From: Eubacterium sp. 1001713B170207_170306_E7
GTDB taxonomy: Bacteria > Bacillota > Clostridia > Eubacteriales > Eubacteriaceae
Length of the DNA: 64,000 bases
Assembly: GCF_015547515.1 (NCBI RefSeq)
Contig: NZ_JADMVE010000005.1
Coordinates: 1 to 64,000 of the forward strand
Reading direction: 5' to 3'
Shown: one piece after another, positions 15,450-24,406 of the stretch
How the letters are laid out: each line of letters starts with the position of its first letter
Numbering within the stretch: position 1 is the stretch's first letter
The notes under the pieces: model-generated
Databases searched by the model: none
What the model was told of the DNA's origin: nothing
The model's input: only the letters and a program-made list of their open reading frames with translations
Made by a program: the position numbers and the translations under genes

Positions 15450-17273
15450 ATGCAATCCAACACCTTACTTAAAATCCTGTCACTGGTCATCGCGCTGTTC
15501 TCTGCCGCGCTGTTAACCTATGCCATCATGGAGGAGCAGCGGACCGATGAGCTGAACACCGTGCTGGACCCACTGACCTTTACCGGCACCTGGCAAGCCA
15601 GCGATACCGCCGCGCCGCAGCCTCTGACGGCTGATACGAAAATCAACTCTGACACAAACCCTTCGGTTATACTCACCGGCCACTTCAGCCAGGACATTAA
15701 CGACGGTTCTCCCATTCTGCTGCGCGTGAGCAATATCCGGGTCCAGTTTTATCAAAACGGCCGTGAGATTTACAGCTTTGGCCAGCCCGGCACTTACCCG
15801 TCCTTTTCAAAATCCCCTGGCAACCAGTGGGATGTGCTCCTCGCGCCCGATAATATCAGCACCAGCGACACGATTACCATCCGTCTGGAGAATGTCTACA
15901 GCAACAACAGCGAGCAGGCCTTTAACCTTTTTCTTGAAAACCTTTTTATGGGGGATTCGGGCGTGCTGTTCAGAGATCTGGTCTCCACCTCAGGCTCTTC
16001 CCTGCTGCTGGGCGGTTTTATCCTGCTCATGGGTCTGAGCCTGCTGGCCGCCATTATAATTTTGAAGATCATCAAAACGCCGATAAGCTGGGCGCCTTTC
16101 CACCTGTCCCTGTTTATCATCGCCAGCGGCCTGTGGATTTTTCTGGATTTTCATATCATCTCGCTGCTGGTCACCACCAATGTTTTTACCAACATTCTGG
16201 ATATTCTGAGCCTGAGCCTCATCATGCCCTTTCTCGGCCTTTACCTGCTGGATTTTGTAGAGAGCAGGGCCCGCTACGCCATTTCGGCCTGCGTTTATGC
16301 CGGGCTTTCCTTTACGCTGTTTTTTCTGCTGGTCCAGTCGCTGGGAATCTGGGACGGCTATGAGCTGCTCACCCCGCTGACGCTGCTCGACGCGGCGGCC
16401 GTGCTTGTCATCCTGTTCAGCCTGATCTATGAAAACGCCCATAATCCACAGCGCGATACCCGCTTTATTCTGTTTTCCTGTGGCATCTGCTTTATCGGAT
16501 TCGGCGATATTCTGAATTACTATCTGGGCTTTCTGCCCTTTAACCTGTTCTTCAAGCTCGGCTTTACCCTCTTTATTCTCACCCAGCTTTCCTACATGGT
16601 CCGCTATGCCAGAAGCACTCTGGCCGCTGCCCGCAAAACGCAGGCGCTGGAGAAAGAGCTGGTACAGAACCGCATCGCCATCATGCTGAGCCAGATCCAG
16701 CCCCATTTTCTGTTCAACGCGCTGACTGCCATCAAACAGCTCTGCGCCATTGATCCGGCGCAGGCCGAGATGGCGGTCGGGCAGTTCGCGGGATTTCTCC
16801 GGGGCAATCTGGATTCACTCTCCCACACAGGCGTCATTCCTTTTGAAAAAGAACTGACCCATATCGAAAACTACCTGTCCCTGGAGAAAATGCGTTTCGG
16901 CAAACGGCTAAACATCGCCTACGATATCGGCGTCAGCAGCTTTTCCCTGCCGCCTCTGACCGTACAGCCCTTAGTCGAAAACGCCGTGCGCTACGGCGTG
17001 ACAAAAAAGCCTTCCGGCGGCACGGTCACCCTGTCGACCCGGGAGACAGAGGACGCCGTTATCCTGCGTATTTCTGACGACGGCGTGGGCTTTGACCCTT
17101 CCGTCAAAAAAGAGGACGGCCGCAGCCATATTGGAATCGACAATGTCCGCAGCCGTCTGGAAAGCCAGTGCGGCGGACGCCTGACCATCACCACTGAACC
17201 GGGCAGCGGCACCACCGCCACCATTATTCTGCCCAAAAAGGAGGAAACACCACATGAATATCATCGCAGTTGA
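15450..17273 (+). CDS. LytS-type sensor histidine kinase with 7TM region
   Basis: The ATG at 15450 (AAGGGATAAGGG upstream) gives 607 residues and starts directly with a signal-anchor helix (about 5-26). An extracytoplasmic beta-rich domain (about 30-180) follows, then seven closely spaced membrane segments (about 190-395) like 7TMR-DISM proteins. A short coiled linker leads to the His_kinase domain with SQIQPHFLFNALTAIKQL, where the His is the phosphorylation site. The HATPase part has VQPLVENAVRYGV and SDDGVGF. Such kinases sense extracellular or envelope signals. The gene overlaps the downstream regulator by 20 bases, so the two form a two-component pair. Confidence 0.9.
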   Translation: MQSNTLLKILSLVIALFSAALLTYAIMEEQRTDELNTVLDPLTFTGTWQASDTAAPQPLTADTKINSDTNPSVILTGHFSQDINDGSPILLRVSNIRVQFYQNGREIYSFGQPGTYPSFSKSPGNQWDVLLAPDNISTSDTITIRLENVYSNNSEQAFNLFLENLFMGDSGVLFRDLVSTSGSSLLLGGFILLMGLSLLAAIIILKIIKTPISWAPFHLSLFIIASGLWIFLDFHIISLLVTTNVFTNILDILSLSLIMPFLGLYLLDFVESRARYAISACVYAGLSFTLFFLLVQSLGIWDGYELLTPLTLLDAAAVLVILFSLIYENAHNPQRDTRFILFSCGICFIGFGDILNYYLGFLPFNLFFKLGFTLFILTQLSYMVRYARSTLAAARKTQALEKELVQNRIAIMLSQIQPHFLFNALTAIKQLCAIDPAQAEMAVGQFAGFLRGNLDSLSHTGVIPFEKELTHIENYLSLEKMRFGKRLNIAYDIGVSSFSLPPLTVQPLVENAVRYGVTKKPSGGTVTLSTRETEDAVILRISDDGVGFDPSVKKEDGRSHIGIDNVRSRLESQCGGRLTITTEPGSGTTATIILPKKEETPHEYHRS

Positions 17274-18051
17274 CGACGAAGCCCTGGCCCTGGGCTATAT
17301 GCTCAAAATTTTAAAGGAAGCTGTGCCGGGCAGCCATCTCAAGGGCTTTGATGACCCCTTTGCCGCGCTGGATTATCTGAAAGACCATCCGGCAGACATT
17401 GCCTTTCTGGATATTGAGATGTATGGCCTGAACGGCATTGAGCTGGCCAAGCGGTTCAAGGAAGCCGCACCCGCGGTTAAAATCATCTTTGCTACTGGTT
17501 TTCCCGACTACGCCCTGGACGCCTTTTCGGTACACGCCAGCGGCTATCTGCTGAAGCCGCCCACCGTCGATGCTGTAAAGGCCGAGATTGACAATCTGGC
17601 CCTGCCGCCCGCCGACAGCTCGAAACGGGTACGGATACAGACCTTTGGCAATTTTGAGGTTTTTGTGGACGGAGCGCCGCTGCGCTTTGGGCGCACAAAG
17701 TCCAAGGAACTTTTCGCCTACCTTATCGACCGCAAGGGCTCTGGCTCCACCACGGCAGAGCTGATCTCTGTCCTCTGGGAGGACCGGGATCTTTCCCACT
17801 CCCTGCAGAGCCAGTTCCAGACCGTCGCGGCCGATATGACAAAAACGTTCAAGGCTGTCAACGCCGAGGAAATTCTGATTAAAAAGCGCAACTACCTGTC
17901 TGTGGACCCCGAAAAGCTGGACTGCGATTATTATAATTTTCTAAAGGGCGATACCCACGCCATCAACAGCTACGCGGGTGAGTATATGAGCAACTACAGC
18001 TGGGCAGAGTTTACCACAGGTTTCCTGTCTCAGAAGGCCGGCATCCTTTAG
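17254..18051 (+). CDS. response regulator with SARP/BTAD-type winged-helix output
   Basis: The 265-residue protein has a receiver domain (about 1-120): acidic pocket DDE near the start, phospho-acceptor Asp in AFLDIEMYGLNG (about residue 50), ATGF, and K in YLLKPP. The output half (about 130-265) starts with VRIQTFGNFEVFVDGAPLRF and contains the winged-helix stretch TKSKELFAYLIDRKG...LWED. It is related to SARP/BTAD-type output modules rather than LytTR, which is unusual beside a LytS-type kinase. AAGGAGG stands 8 bases before the ATG. A terminator follows the stop. Confidence 0.88.
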   Translation: MNIIAVDDEALALGYMLKILKEAVPGSHLKGFDDPFAALDYLKDHPADIAFLDIEMYGLNGIELAKRFKEAAPAVKIIFATGFPDYALDAFSVHASGYLLKPPTVDAVKAEIDNLALPPADSSKRVRIQTFGNFEVFVDGAPLRFGRTKSKELFAYLIDRKGSGSTTAELISVLWEDRDLSHSLQSQFQTVAADMTKTFKAVNAEEILIKKRNYLSVDPEKLDCDYYNFLKGDTHAINSYAGEYMSNYSWAEFTTGFLSQKAGIL

Positions 18052-18073
18052 GATGGCCGGCTTTTCTTTTTCC
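18037..18073 (+). terminator. terminator of the two-component operon
   Basis: GCCGGCATCC / GGATGGCCGGC pair with one bulge and are followed by CTTTTCTTTTT. The hairpin spans the stop codon of the response-regulator gene. Confidence 0.8.
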
Positions 18074-18256
18074 AATGTATCCCGCTGCCCCCAGGCCTTC
18101 CGAAACATGGTGCCCGCGCTTTTATCCCAGACCGTCACAACCGTCAAGGATACCTCCTATCTCTGGGGCACCATGGCATTGCTGTATTTTATCCTCTGTT
18201 TTGCCCTGTCCACCGCTGTCCGGCAATACCAGCGTCAGCTGAAGCAGGCGGACTGA
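18053..18256 (+). pseudogene. remnant of an amino-acid ABC transporter permease (C-terminal end)
   Basis: The open frame reads CPQAFRNMVPALLSQTVTTVKDTS and then a final hydrophobic helix ending in AVRQYQRQLKQ. This resembles the end of GltK/GlnP-type permeases, which have LPQAFRNMLP...DTS and a last TM plus basic tail. The ~30 residues expected between these two parts are missing, as is everything upstream. The segment begins inside the preceding terminator and has no ribosome site. I read it as a decayed gene fragment with an internal deletion, with the bacterium's working copy presumably elsewhere. Confidence 0.65.
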
Positions 18257-18266
18257 TTCCGGACAT

Positions 18267-18297
18267 AAAAAAAAGCCAACGCGGTGTTGGCTTTTTA
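18267..18297. terminator. bidirectional terminator
   Basis: GCCAAC / GTTGGC with a 5-base loop is flanked by an A8 run and a T5 run, so it can stop transcripts from both sides. It overlaps the stop codon of the leftward MarR gene. Confidence 0.8.
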
Positions 18298-18738
18298 GTG
18301 ATCGTCAAAGTAACGCCCTGCGCGCTCGGCGCTTTTTCGCAACAAATCGAAAAAAACCGCTTTCTCGATTTCGGTCATACCCGTTGTGATCTCATCAACC
18401 CACTCCTTACCGATACGCTGCAGCTCCGGCAGAACCTCATAGGCTTTTTCGGTGGGGTAAACGTCAAAGGAACGGCTGTCGCAGGTGTTTGCCTCCCGGG
18501 TCAGGTAGCCGTTTTCCTCAAGCTTTGCCACCATTTTGGTCACGGTGCTTTTGTTCATGTCCAGCAGCTCGACAAAACGGTTCTGCGGAATTTTCCCGTT
18601 TTCACAGGTAATCATGATAAAGGGCGCCTGCCCGCTGGTCAGTCCCAGCTCACTGGTTTGCTTATTGAGATACATCTGGGTCTTGCGCTGAATAATGGAA
18701 ATCAGCTTTAATATTTCATCCTGGGTGGGCAGCTCCAT
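18295..18738 (-). CDS. MarR-family transcriptional regulator
   Basis: The 147-residue regulator has a MarR winged helix. SELGLTSGQAPFIM and the recognition region RFVELLDMNKSTVTKMVAKLEENGYLTREAN are followed by the wing (DSRSFDVYPTEKAYEVL) and C-terminal dimer helices. The family usually represses nearby efflux or stress genes and is released by small aromatic ligands. The natural target here is unclear: the flanking genes are a permease remnant and a zinc-ribbon protein. AAAGGAGACACC precedes the ATG. Confidence 0.9.
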   Translation of the reverse strand: MELPTQDEILKLISIIQRKTQMYLNKQTSELGLTSGQAPFIMITCENGKIPQNRFVELLDMNKSTVTKMVAKLEENGYLTREANTCDSRSFDVYPTEKAYEVLPELQRIGKEWVDEITTGMTEIEKAVFFDLLRKSAERAGRYFDDH

Positions 18739-18821
18739 ATTGGTGTCTCCTTTAAATTTCTGGCATTACCTTAATTTTATGGCGTTGCTGCGCTTTTGTC
18801 AAATGAAAAGGGGTTTTCAAA

Positions 18822-18862
18822 AAATAAAAAAGAATGCCGCCGGTTTATGCAGCATTCTTTTG
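18822..18862 (-). terminator. terminator of the zinc-ribbon gene
   Basis: An AGAATGC / GCATTCT stem is followed on the minus strand by a mostly T tract. It starts 4 bases past the stop of the leftward gene. Confidence 0.8.
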
Positions 18863-18865
18863 GGG

Positions 18866-19123
18866 TTACGCTTTCCAGCGCTTCAAACTCGGGAAAAACG
18901 CACTCATCATTTCACGCGCCTGTTCCTCTGTCATTTCGGCGTTGCTTTCTACCATCGGTCCAACGCAGATCCCGATCATTTCTTCCATGCTCATATCCGG
19001 CGCTGTAAAAGCGCCTTTTTCATAACAGTACTGGCAGTAATCGCCATTTTTGCTGCCGTCGGCATTGGTGCCGCACACGTCTTCGCTCATGGGCATCCCA
19101 CAGGACTGACAAAATTTTTCCAT
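18866..19123 (-). CDS. small zinc-ribbon protein
   Basis: The start at 19123 is chosen because AGGAGG lies 6 bases upstream; this gives 85 residues. The N-terminus MEKFCQSCGMPMSEDVCGTNADGS...DYCQYCYEKG carries two CxxC pairs that form a zinc ribbon, as in the 'putative zinc ribbon domain' proteins of anaerobes. The C-terminal half is helical (EEMIGICVGPMV, EQAREMMSAFFP). The function is unknown. It is probably monocistronic. Confidence 0.85.
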   Translation of the reverse strand: MEKFCQSCGMPMSEDVCGTNADGSKNGDYCQYCYEKGAFTAPDMSMEEMIGICVGPMVESNAEMTEEQAREMMSAFFPSLKRWKA

Positions 19124-19198
19124 CTCTTCCTCCTGATGTTCTGTATTTGTCTCTATCATACCAGACAAACCCTGACATCCTGTGTCATGATTAAAAAA

Positions 19199-19564
19199 TT
19201 AATTTTGTTCAATGAGCTCAACCATCACGCCATCCGGATCCTGAATAAAGAAAAACCGGGTTTTGGGGTTTGGCTGAAAGGGACCGCTGAAAACCGGAAT
19301 ACCCTTTTCACGGAGCGCTTCCATACATTTATCCACCGAGGCAATCTCAAAGCCCAGCGAAATCTTTTCATTGACGCCGACTTCGCTTTCCTGAGCGTCT
19401 CCGATAAGCTCAAGCTCTGCTCCCCCGCTGCCCATAAAGGCGATTTCATTTCCCGGGCCAGCCTCAAAACGGCGTAAAACCTCAAGGCCGAGAACCTCCT
19501 CATAAAACCGGATGGATTCCTCCAGATGATTGACGTGAATGGTTACAAAAGAAAATTTCATCAT
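19199..19564 (-). CDS. VOC-family protein (glyoxalase/lactoylglutathione-lyase-like)
   Basis: From Met at 19564 the product is 121 residues, the usual length of a single-chain VOC protein. It has the paired beta-alpha-beta modules: FVTIHVNHLEESIRFYEEVLGLEVL, then GGAELELI, then SLGFEIASVDKCMEAL and FFFIQDPDGVMVELIE. His and Glu residues in these strands are the likely metal ligands. The superfamily includes glyoxalase I and epimerases, and the substrate cannot be told. Met at 19561 or an upstream start at 19612 are alternatives, as the ribosome site is weak. Confidence 0.82.
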   Translation of the reverse strand: MMKFSFVTIHVNHLEESIRFYEEVLGLEVLRRFEAGPGNEIAFMGSGGAELELIGDAQESEVGVNEKISLGFEIASVDKCMEALREKGIPVFSGPFQPNPKTRFFFIQDPDGVMVELIEQN

Positions 19565-19880
19565 TGTTTTTATCCGCCAGGCCAGATACCTTCTTTCTCT
19601 GGTATTTGACAACGGACCGGCTCCTGGCGCCGACCCTGACTGTAAATTTTCTCCATTATAGCCTTTTTTGCCCTTAAATACAACGGGCTTTATTTTGAAA
19701 CAAGCTTTCTGTTTTCCAGGGTTCTGCCGATACGCAAAAAGGCCGGATTATCCTGCCCTTTCCCTGAAACAAGCAGCACAAAAAGCCCGCGCCGTGGTGG
19801 TTTTCCGCTTTTTTACGGTCTGCCCTGTCTCAAACGAATCGAAGGCCTGATAATGTGTCTCCTCCTGTTTTTCTGTTAAA
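19565..19880. other. intergenic stretch without recognisable gene
   Basis: This stretch of about 315 bases holds only short open frames with no ribosome sites or family resemblance. It should contain the promoter of the VOC gene. I see no repeat or structured RNA in it. Confidence 0.5.
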
Positions 19881-19911
19881 CAAAAGAACTGCCGCGTTAA
19901 GCGGCAGTTCC
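19881..19911 (-). terminator. terminator of the htrA-like gene
   Basis: A perfect 10-bp stem, GAACTGCCGC / GCGGCAGTTC with loop GTTAA, is followed by TTTTG on the minus strand. It lies ~25 bases past the protease stop. Confidence 0.85.
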
Positions 19912-19936
19912 CCGGAATTAATATATAAATTTTTCA

Positions 19937-21049
19937 TCAGCTTCCAGATTGCAGTGTAACATCGGCTTCTTTTGTCTGTCCACCGCGTTCATAGGTGATC
20001 TTGACCGTATCTCCCGGCTTATGTCCGTAGAGAATCTCCTTCATCTTCAGCATGGTGTTGACGTCTTTTCCGTCAATGGTTAAAAGAATATCGCCTTTCT
20101 GGATACCGGCATTGGCAGCACCGCCGCCAGCCTGTACAGAGGCAACGTAGATTCCCTTATCAATGGGCTCAGCATCGCTGAAATAGGCGGCCTGCTGTTT
20201 GTCATAACCACTGATCCCAATCACCGTCGGTGTAAAGCTGCCGCTCGTCACCACCTGGTTAAGAATCGGCTTGACAACATTGATGGGTATGGCAAAGCCC
20301 ATGCCCTCGCCCTGGGCGTTTTTATAGGTGTTGATACCAATAACCTCGCCGCTGGCGTTGACAAGCGGTCCGCCGCTGTTGCCCTTATTGATGGTAGCGT
20401 CTGTCTGGATCAAGTCCTCGGCCACCAGGCTGCTGTCAACCACCAGGCTGCGGTTTAAGGCTGAGATGATCCCTGCTGTTACACTTCGTTCAAATTGCAG
20501 CCCCAGAGGATTCCCAATGGCAATGGCGACCTCTCCGACCTTGAGATTATCCGAATCTCCCAGCGTAACTGCCGGAAGATTCTTGGCGTCAATTTTGATG
20601 ATGGCCAGATCCAGGCTGGAGTCCGCCCAAATCTTCTGAGCCGTATAGTTATTGCCATCGGCCAGCGACACCTTGATGTCCTTTGGGTTATCGCTGATAA
20701 CGTGCTGGTTAGTGACAATATAACCGTCGGATGTCACAATAAAGCCTGAGCCCACGCCAACCGCTTCCTGAGCGCCCATCACGGTGTTCTCTGTCATAGT
20801 CGTCTCAATTCCGGCTACAGATTCCGGGACCACCTGCGCCACGGCTTCTACCTGAGAGTCCACATTCACATCGTTGACAATGACCTTCTGGCCTGCGACA
20901 GTCTCGGTGCGGGTCCCCCCGCCGAAGGTACCTGTTAAGTACAGAACCGCCACGAGAATAACCGCCACGATGATCCCGCCGATCACACCGCCTGCGATGG
21001 CGGCCGGCACATGCGACCCTCTCTTTGGTCTTTCATTATTTTCGTACAT
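19937..21049 (-). CDS. htrA: HtrA/DegP-type membrane-anchored serine protease
   Basis: The 370-residue S1C protease has one N-terminal membrane helix (about 17-42) that anchors it with the protease outside. The trypsin-like domain (about 75-260) shows the catalytic triad: His in VTNQHV, Asp in SSLDLAIIKID and Ser in NKGNSGGPLV. A single PDZ domain follows (about 275-365). It degrades or refolds damaged envelope proteins. It lies 38 bases downstream of the WalJ-like gene. The same walJ-htrC adjacency occurs near the origin in Bacillus subtilis. Confidence 0.93.
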   Translation of the reverse strand: MYENNERPKRGSHVPAAIAGGVIGGIIVAVILVAVLYLTGTFGGGTRTETVAGQKVIVNDVNVDSQVEAVAQVVPESVAGIETTMTENTVMGAQEAVGVGSGFIVTSDGYIVTNQHVISDNPKDIKVSLADGNNYTAQKIWADSSLDLAIIKIDAKNLPAVTLGDSDNLKVGEVAIAIGNPLGLQFERSVTAGIISALNRSLVVDSSLVAEDLIQTDATINKGNSGGPLVNASGEVIGINTYKNAQGEGMGFAIPINVVKPILNQVVTSGSFTPTVIGISGYDKQQAAYFSDAEPIDKGIYVASVQAGGGAANAGIQKGDILLTIDGKDVNTMLKMKEILYGHKPGDTVKITYERGGQTKEADVTLQSGS

Positions 21050-21087
21050 TTCTCTTTCACCTCGTTTGATTTTGGATGAAAGTCCTT

Positions 21088-21876
21088 TTACAGTTCATAA
21101 ATTTCACTGCTGTTTTTACGGCCTGCCACCACCAGTGACAAATCCTCTCCGGGCTGTATGCCTTCTGCCTCCAGTATCCGCGCAGTGGTCTGGTAAGCCA
21201 GAAGGGGATAATTGTTTTCTTCGCTGAGATGGGCTAACACCACCTTGTCAAGGCCTTCCTTGACCAGAGTGCAGACTGTCTCGCCGCATATTTCATTGGA
21301 GAGATGCCCATGATTTCCCTTGATCCGCTGCTTCAGCGGAAAAGGGTAACGTCCTGCTTCCAGCATGGCCGGATCGTGATTGGATTCCAGCACCACGAGG
21401 TCTCTGCCCTTCAGGGATTCCATAATCCCCGGCGTGATGACGCCCGTATCCGTGGCAATGCCCACGCTGCTGCATCCGCTGTCAATGGTAAAGCCCACCG
21501 ATTCCACTGCATCGTGGGAGGTGTTGAAGGCTTCGATCTGTAAATCGCCGATGACAAAGGCCCTTCCGGTTTCAAAAACCCGGACATTGTGCTCTGCGAT
21601 CTTTCCAAGGCAGTCCCTCATGCTTTCCCAGGTGGCAAAGTTGGCGTAGACTGGCAGGTCATACCGTCTGGAGAGCACGCCGACACCATGAATATGGTCC
21701 CGGTGCTCATGTGTTACCAGTATGCCGCCGAGCTGGGCAGGCAGTTCATCAATGGAACAGAGCGCCTGCTCAATCCGCTTTCCGCTAAGGCCTGCGTCAA
21801 TCAAAAGCTTGGTTTTGCTGTGTGAAACAAAAAGGCTGTTTCCAGAACTTCCACTATATAAACTACAAAATTTCAT
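21088..21876 (-). CDS. walJ: MBL-fold metallo-hydrolase, WalJ/YycJ-like
   Basis: The 262-residue metallo-beta-lactamase-fold protein has the metal-binding motif VTHEHRDHIHGVGV. Further ligands are in AFNTSHDAVESVG and VLESNHDP, and a family C-terminal stretch includes GNHGHLSNE. It starts with the YycJ hallmark MKFCSLYSGSSGNSLFV. Members act as 5'-3' exonucleases, probably in DNA repair and coordination of division, in the cytoplasm. An inverted repeat containing CGAATTTTCG lies in the upstream region. Confidence 0.9.
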   Translation of the reverse strand: MKFCSLYSGSSGNSLFVSHSKTKLLIDAGLSGKRIEQALCSIDELPAQLGGILVTHEHRDHIHGVGVLSRRYDLPVYANFATWESMRDCLGKIAEHNVRVFETGRAFVIGDLQIEAFNTSHDAVESVGFTIDSGCSSVGIATDTGVITPGIMESLKGRDLVVLESNHDPAMLEAGRYPFPLKQRIKGNHGHLSNEICGETVCTLVKEGLDKVVLAHLSEENNYPLLAYQTTARILEAEGIQPGEDLSLVVAGRKNSSEIYEL

Positions 21877-22008
21877 GCGAATCTCCTACTATCGAAAATT
21901 CGATCGGTAATAGAACTTCTTCTGCGCTTTAAGGCAGAAGCGTCGCTGCTTACATGTTATCGAATCTTACTTAATCTTTACTTAACGCAACTGCCTTTAA
22001 AAAACAGC

Positions 22009-22042
22009 AAAAAACCCCGGACTTTAGCGGTCCGGGAGAACT
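22009..22042 (-). terminator. terminator of the murA-deacetylase operon
   Basis: CCCGGAC / GTCCGGG with loop CGCTAAA is followed on the minus strand by GTTTTTT. It lies downstream of the polysaccharide deacetylase stop. The rest of 21877-22008 shows no gene. Confidence 0.88.
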
Positions 22043-22059
22043 TTTCAACTTTTCTTTTT

Positions 22060-22935
22060 CTATACCTGTCTGGGATATGAGAGATCCGATTCCATCGGTA
22101 AAAAAGTATATCCTTCCGCTTTAAGCGTATCAAAAAGCTGTGGAAGAGCGGCCCGGGTGGTATCCCGCAGCTCTGCGTGGCAGAGAACCGTGCTCACATT
22201 GTGCTGGTGCACCTCGCTCATAATTTTATTAACAACCACATCAGTGCTGGCAGGATTACCGCCGCCGTCACCGGCTGAGGCGTTCCAGTCCACATAGTTG
22301 TAGCCTCTGTCCAGAATCCCCTGCACACAGGTAGCGTTGGCGTTGAGCGAACCGCCCGGAAACCTGAACATATGGGATATCCCGGCCATTCCCGTCACCT
22401 CAAGCTGAAACTTATCCAGCTTTTCGACATCCTCATAAAAGGCGGGAGGATTTTTATAAAGGTCGTATTTATGGCTCCAGCTGTGGTTTCCAAGGGTGTG
22501 GCCTTCATCCACAATCCTCTTATACGCGGCCCTGGCCACTTCGTTATCCCGGCCATTTGTAAAAAAGGTGGCCTTAATGTGGTATTTCTTCAAAATATCG
22601 AGCACTTCATTGGTATGTTCGCCGGGACCATCGTCAAAGGTCATAAAGACGACCTTTAATCCGTCGGTATCGTCATTTCGGATACGCTCCTTAATGCTCT
22701 CCAGCTCCTTATTTTCTTCCGTCTGCAAGGCGTTTGAGCCCTTCTCCGCCGCGTTTGACAGCGCAGTCTGGAGGGTTTCCACTGCCTGAAGCGCTTCCTG
22801 AGAATTTTTCTCAAGTTTCTTTGCCGGATGGGTGGCTATGAAAAAGACCGACGTCATGAGCACGGCAGCAAGCGCCGCCACCCACACGTAAAACCGCGGT
22901 TTAAACCGGATGCGGCGTCTTTTTCGTGTTTTCAT
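22060..22935 (-). CDS. membrane-anchored polysaccharide deacetylase (CE4/NodB domain)
   Basis: The 291-residue protein has a basic N-terminus, one membrane helix (about 12-32) and a helical linker (about 35-90). The NodB domain follows (about 95-285). It shows the CE4 motifs MTFDDGPG (catalytic Asp and metal Asp) and HSWSH (metal histidines), RFPGGS and a final LCHAE. It should deacetylate N-acetyl groups of peptidoglycan or another cell-surface glycan outside the cell. It starts 3 bases after the murA stop, which supports a cell-wall role. Confidence 0.9.
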   Translation of the reverse strand: MKTRKRRRIRFKPRFYVWVAALAAVLMTSVFFIATHPAKKLEKNSQEALQAVETLQTALSNAAEKGSNALQTEENKELESIKERIRNDDTDGLKVVFMTFDDGPGEHTNEVLDILKKYHIKATFFTNGRDNEVARAAYKRIVDEGHTLGNHSWSHKYDLYKNPPAFYEDVEKLDKFQLEVTGMAGISHMFRFPGGSLNANATCVQGILDRGYNYVDWNASAGDGGGNPASTDVVVNKIMSEVHQHNVSTVLCHAELRDTTRAALPQLFDTLKAEGYTFLPMESDLSYPRQV

Positions 22936-22938
22936 TTT

Positions 22939-24216
22939 TTAGTCTTCGACTTTCTTTTCGATGGCTTCGCGGCGGATAATCCCTCCGAGACTCCGGATAT
23001 TACTTTCTAATTTCTCATAGCCGCGGTCAATATACTGGATATCGGTGATGCGGGTTTCTCCTTCGGCGACAAGCCCGGCAATCACCATGGCAGCGCCAGC
23101 GCGAAGGTCGGTTGCCTTAATCTTGGTTCCGGACAGGGTCGGAACGCCGGTAATATTGGCGACACGGCCGTTAATGGCGATTTCTGCGCCCATTTTGCGC
23201 AGTTCATCAACATATTTAAAACGGTTCTCAAAAATACTCTCAGTAATAACACTCTGCCCACTGGCGATACTCATGAGCACGGCCATGGGCTGCTGCAGGT
23301 CAGTCGGAAAGCCTGGATAAGGCAATGTTTTCACCTTGCAGCCTTTGATATTTTCTTTTCCAATGACGCGGATTCCATTGTCCTCTTCAATGATTTCAAC
23401 GCCCATTTCACGCATTTTTGCAGTGACAGCTTCCATGTGCTTCGGAATGACATTTTTCACGAGGACATTTCCGCAGGTTGCGGCCGCTGCCATCATATAG
23501 GTACCCGCTGTGATCTGATCCGGTACAACGGAATATTCACAGCCATGCATTTCATCCACACCTTTGATTTTAATGGTATCTGTTCCCGCACCCTTGATAT
23601 TTGCTCCCATCAGGTTCAGGAAGTTGGCCACATCCACAATGTGTGGTTCTTTGGCCGCGTTTTCGATGATGGTCATCCCTTCTGCGCGGGTTGCCGCCAG
23701 CATGATGTTGATGGTCGCGCCAACACTGACCACATCCAGATAGATATCTGCCCCGATCAGGCGGTCCGCGGTTATCTTAACCTGGCCGTGCTCAATGAGC
23801 ACCTTTGCCCCAAGGGCCTCAAACCCCTTGATGTGCTGGTCGATGGGGCGGTCTCCAATATTACAGCCCCCCGGCAGCGGAACAATGGCCTTGTGGTAAC
23901 GCCCGAGCAGCGCTCCCAGCAGATAGTAAGACGCGCGCATCTTTCCTGTTTCTTCTTCATATTCTGAACAATCGTAATTGATCGGTTTGTCGGTATTTAT
24001 GATTAAAGTATCATTTTCTCTATATATTTCTGCCCCCATTTTTTCCAGGATTGCAACGATCTTGTTGACATCCTTAATGTCGGGCACATTATCGATTTTG
24101 CTTGAGCAGGAACAAAGGATGGCTGCGGGGATAATTCCCAATACTGCATTTTTTGCTCCGGAGATTGCCACCTCACCGTTTAGCGGGTGACCTCCTTCAA
24201 TGATAAAAGTATCCAT
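22939..24216 (-). CDS. murA: UDP-N-acetylglucosamine 1-carboxyvinyltransferase
   Basis: From the ATG at 24216, with GAAAGGAAG upstream, the protein is 425 residues, the MurA norm. The N-terminus is [24 protein letters not shown]. The catalytic cysteine that fosfomycin attacks is Cys118 in [13 protein letters not shown]. The C-terminal RDGRxx-like region appears as [13 protein letters not shown]. The enzyme adds enolpyruvate from PEP to UDP-GlcNAc, the first committed step of peptidoglycan synthesis. Low-GC Gram-positives often have two murA genes, and which one this is cannot be told. Confidence 0.95.
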   Translation of the reverse strand: MDTFIIEGGHPLNGEVAISGAKNAVLGIIPAAILCSCSSKIDNVPDIKDVNKIVAILEKMGAEIYRENDTLIINTDKPINYDCSEYEEETGKMRASYYLLGALLGRYHKAIVPLPGGCNIGDRPIDQHIKGFEALGAKVLIEHGQVKITADRLIGADIYLDVVSVGATINIMLAATRAEGMTIIENAAKEPHIVDVANFLNLMGANIKGAGTDTIKIKGVDEMHGCEYSVVPDQITAGTYMMAAAATCGNVLVKNVIPKHMEAVTAKMREMGVEIIEEDNGIRVIGKENIKGCKVKTLPYPGFPTDLQQPMAVLMSIASGQSVITESIFENRFKYVDELRKMGAEIAINGRVANITGVPTLSGTKIKATDLRAGAAMVIAGLVAEGETRITDIQYIDRGYEKLESNIRSLGGIIRREAIEKKVED

Positions 24217-24406
24217 ATAATAGTCTTCCTTTCGCACACGCATTTAACTTTGTTATTATATCATACCTAAACTGATTGGCAACCCAAAGCGCCCGTTTTT
24301 AAGCCAATAAATGAAAGAATTTACAACTCGTATACAATTGGGATAAAAAAATGTGGGAGTTTGTGCTATAATAAGAGCACTCTTTGATCAAGGATGTGTT
24401 TTCCAA

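Noticed and set aside
15990-16706. 238-residue open frame on the minus strand opposite the sensor kinase
   Set aside because: It is an antisense shadow of a well-supported kinase gene, low in complexity (Gln/Lys-rich), and has no ribosome site.
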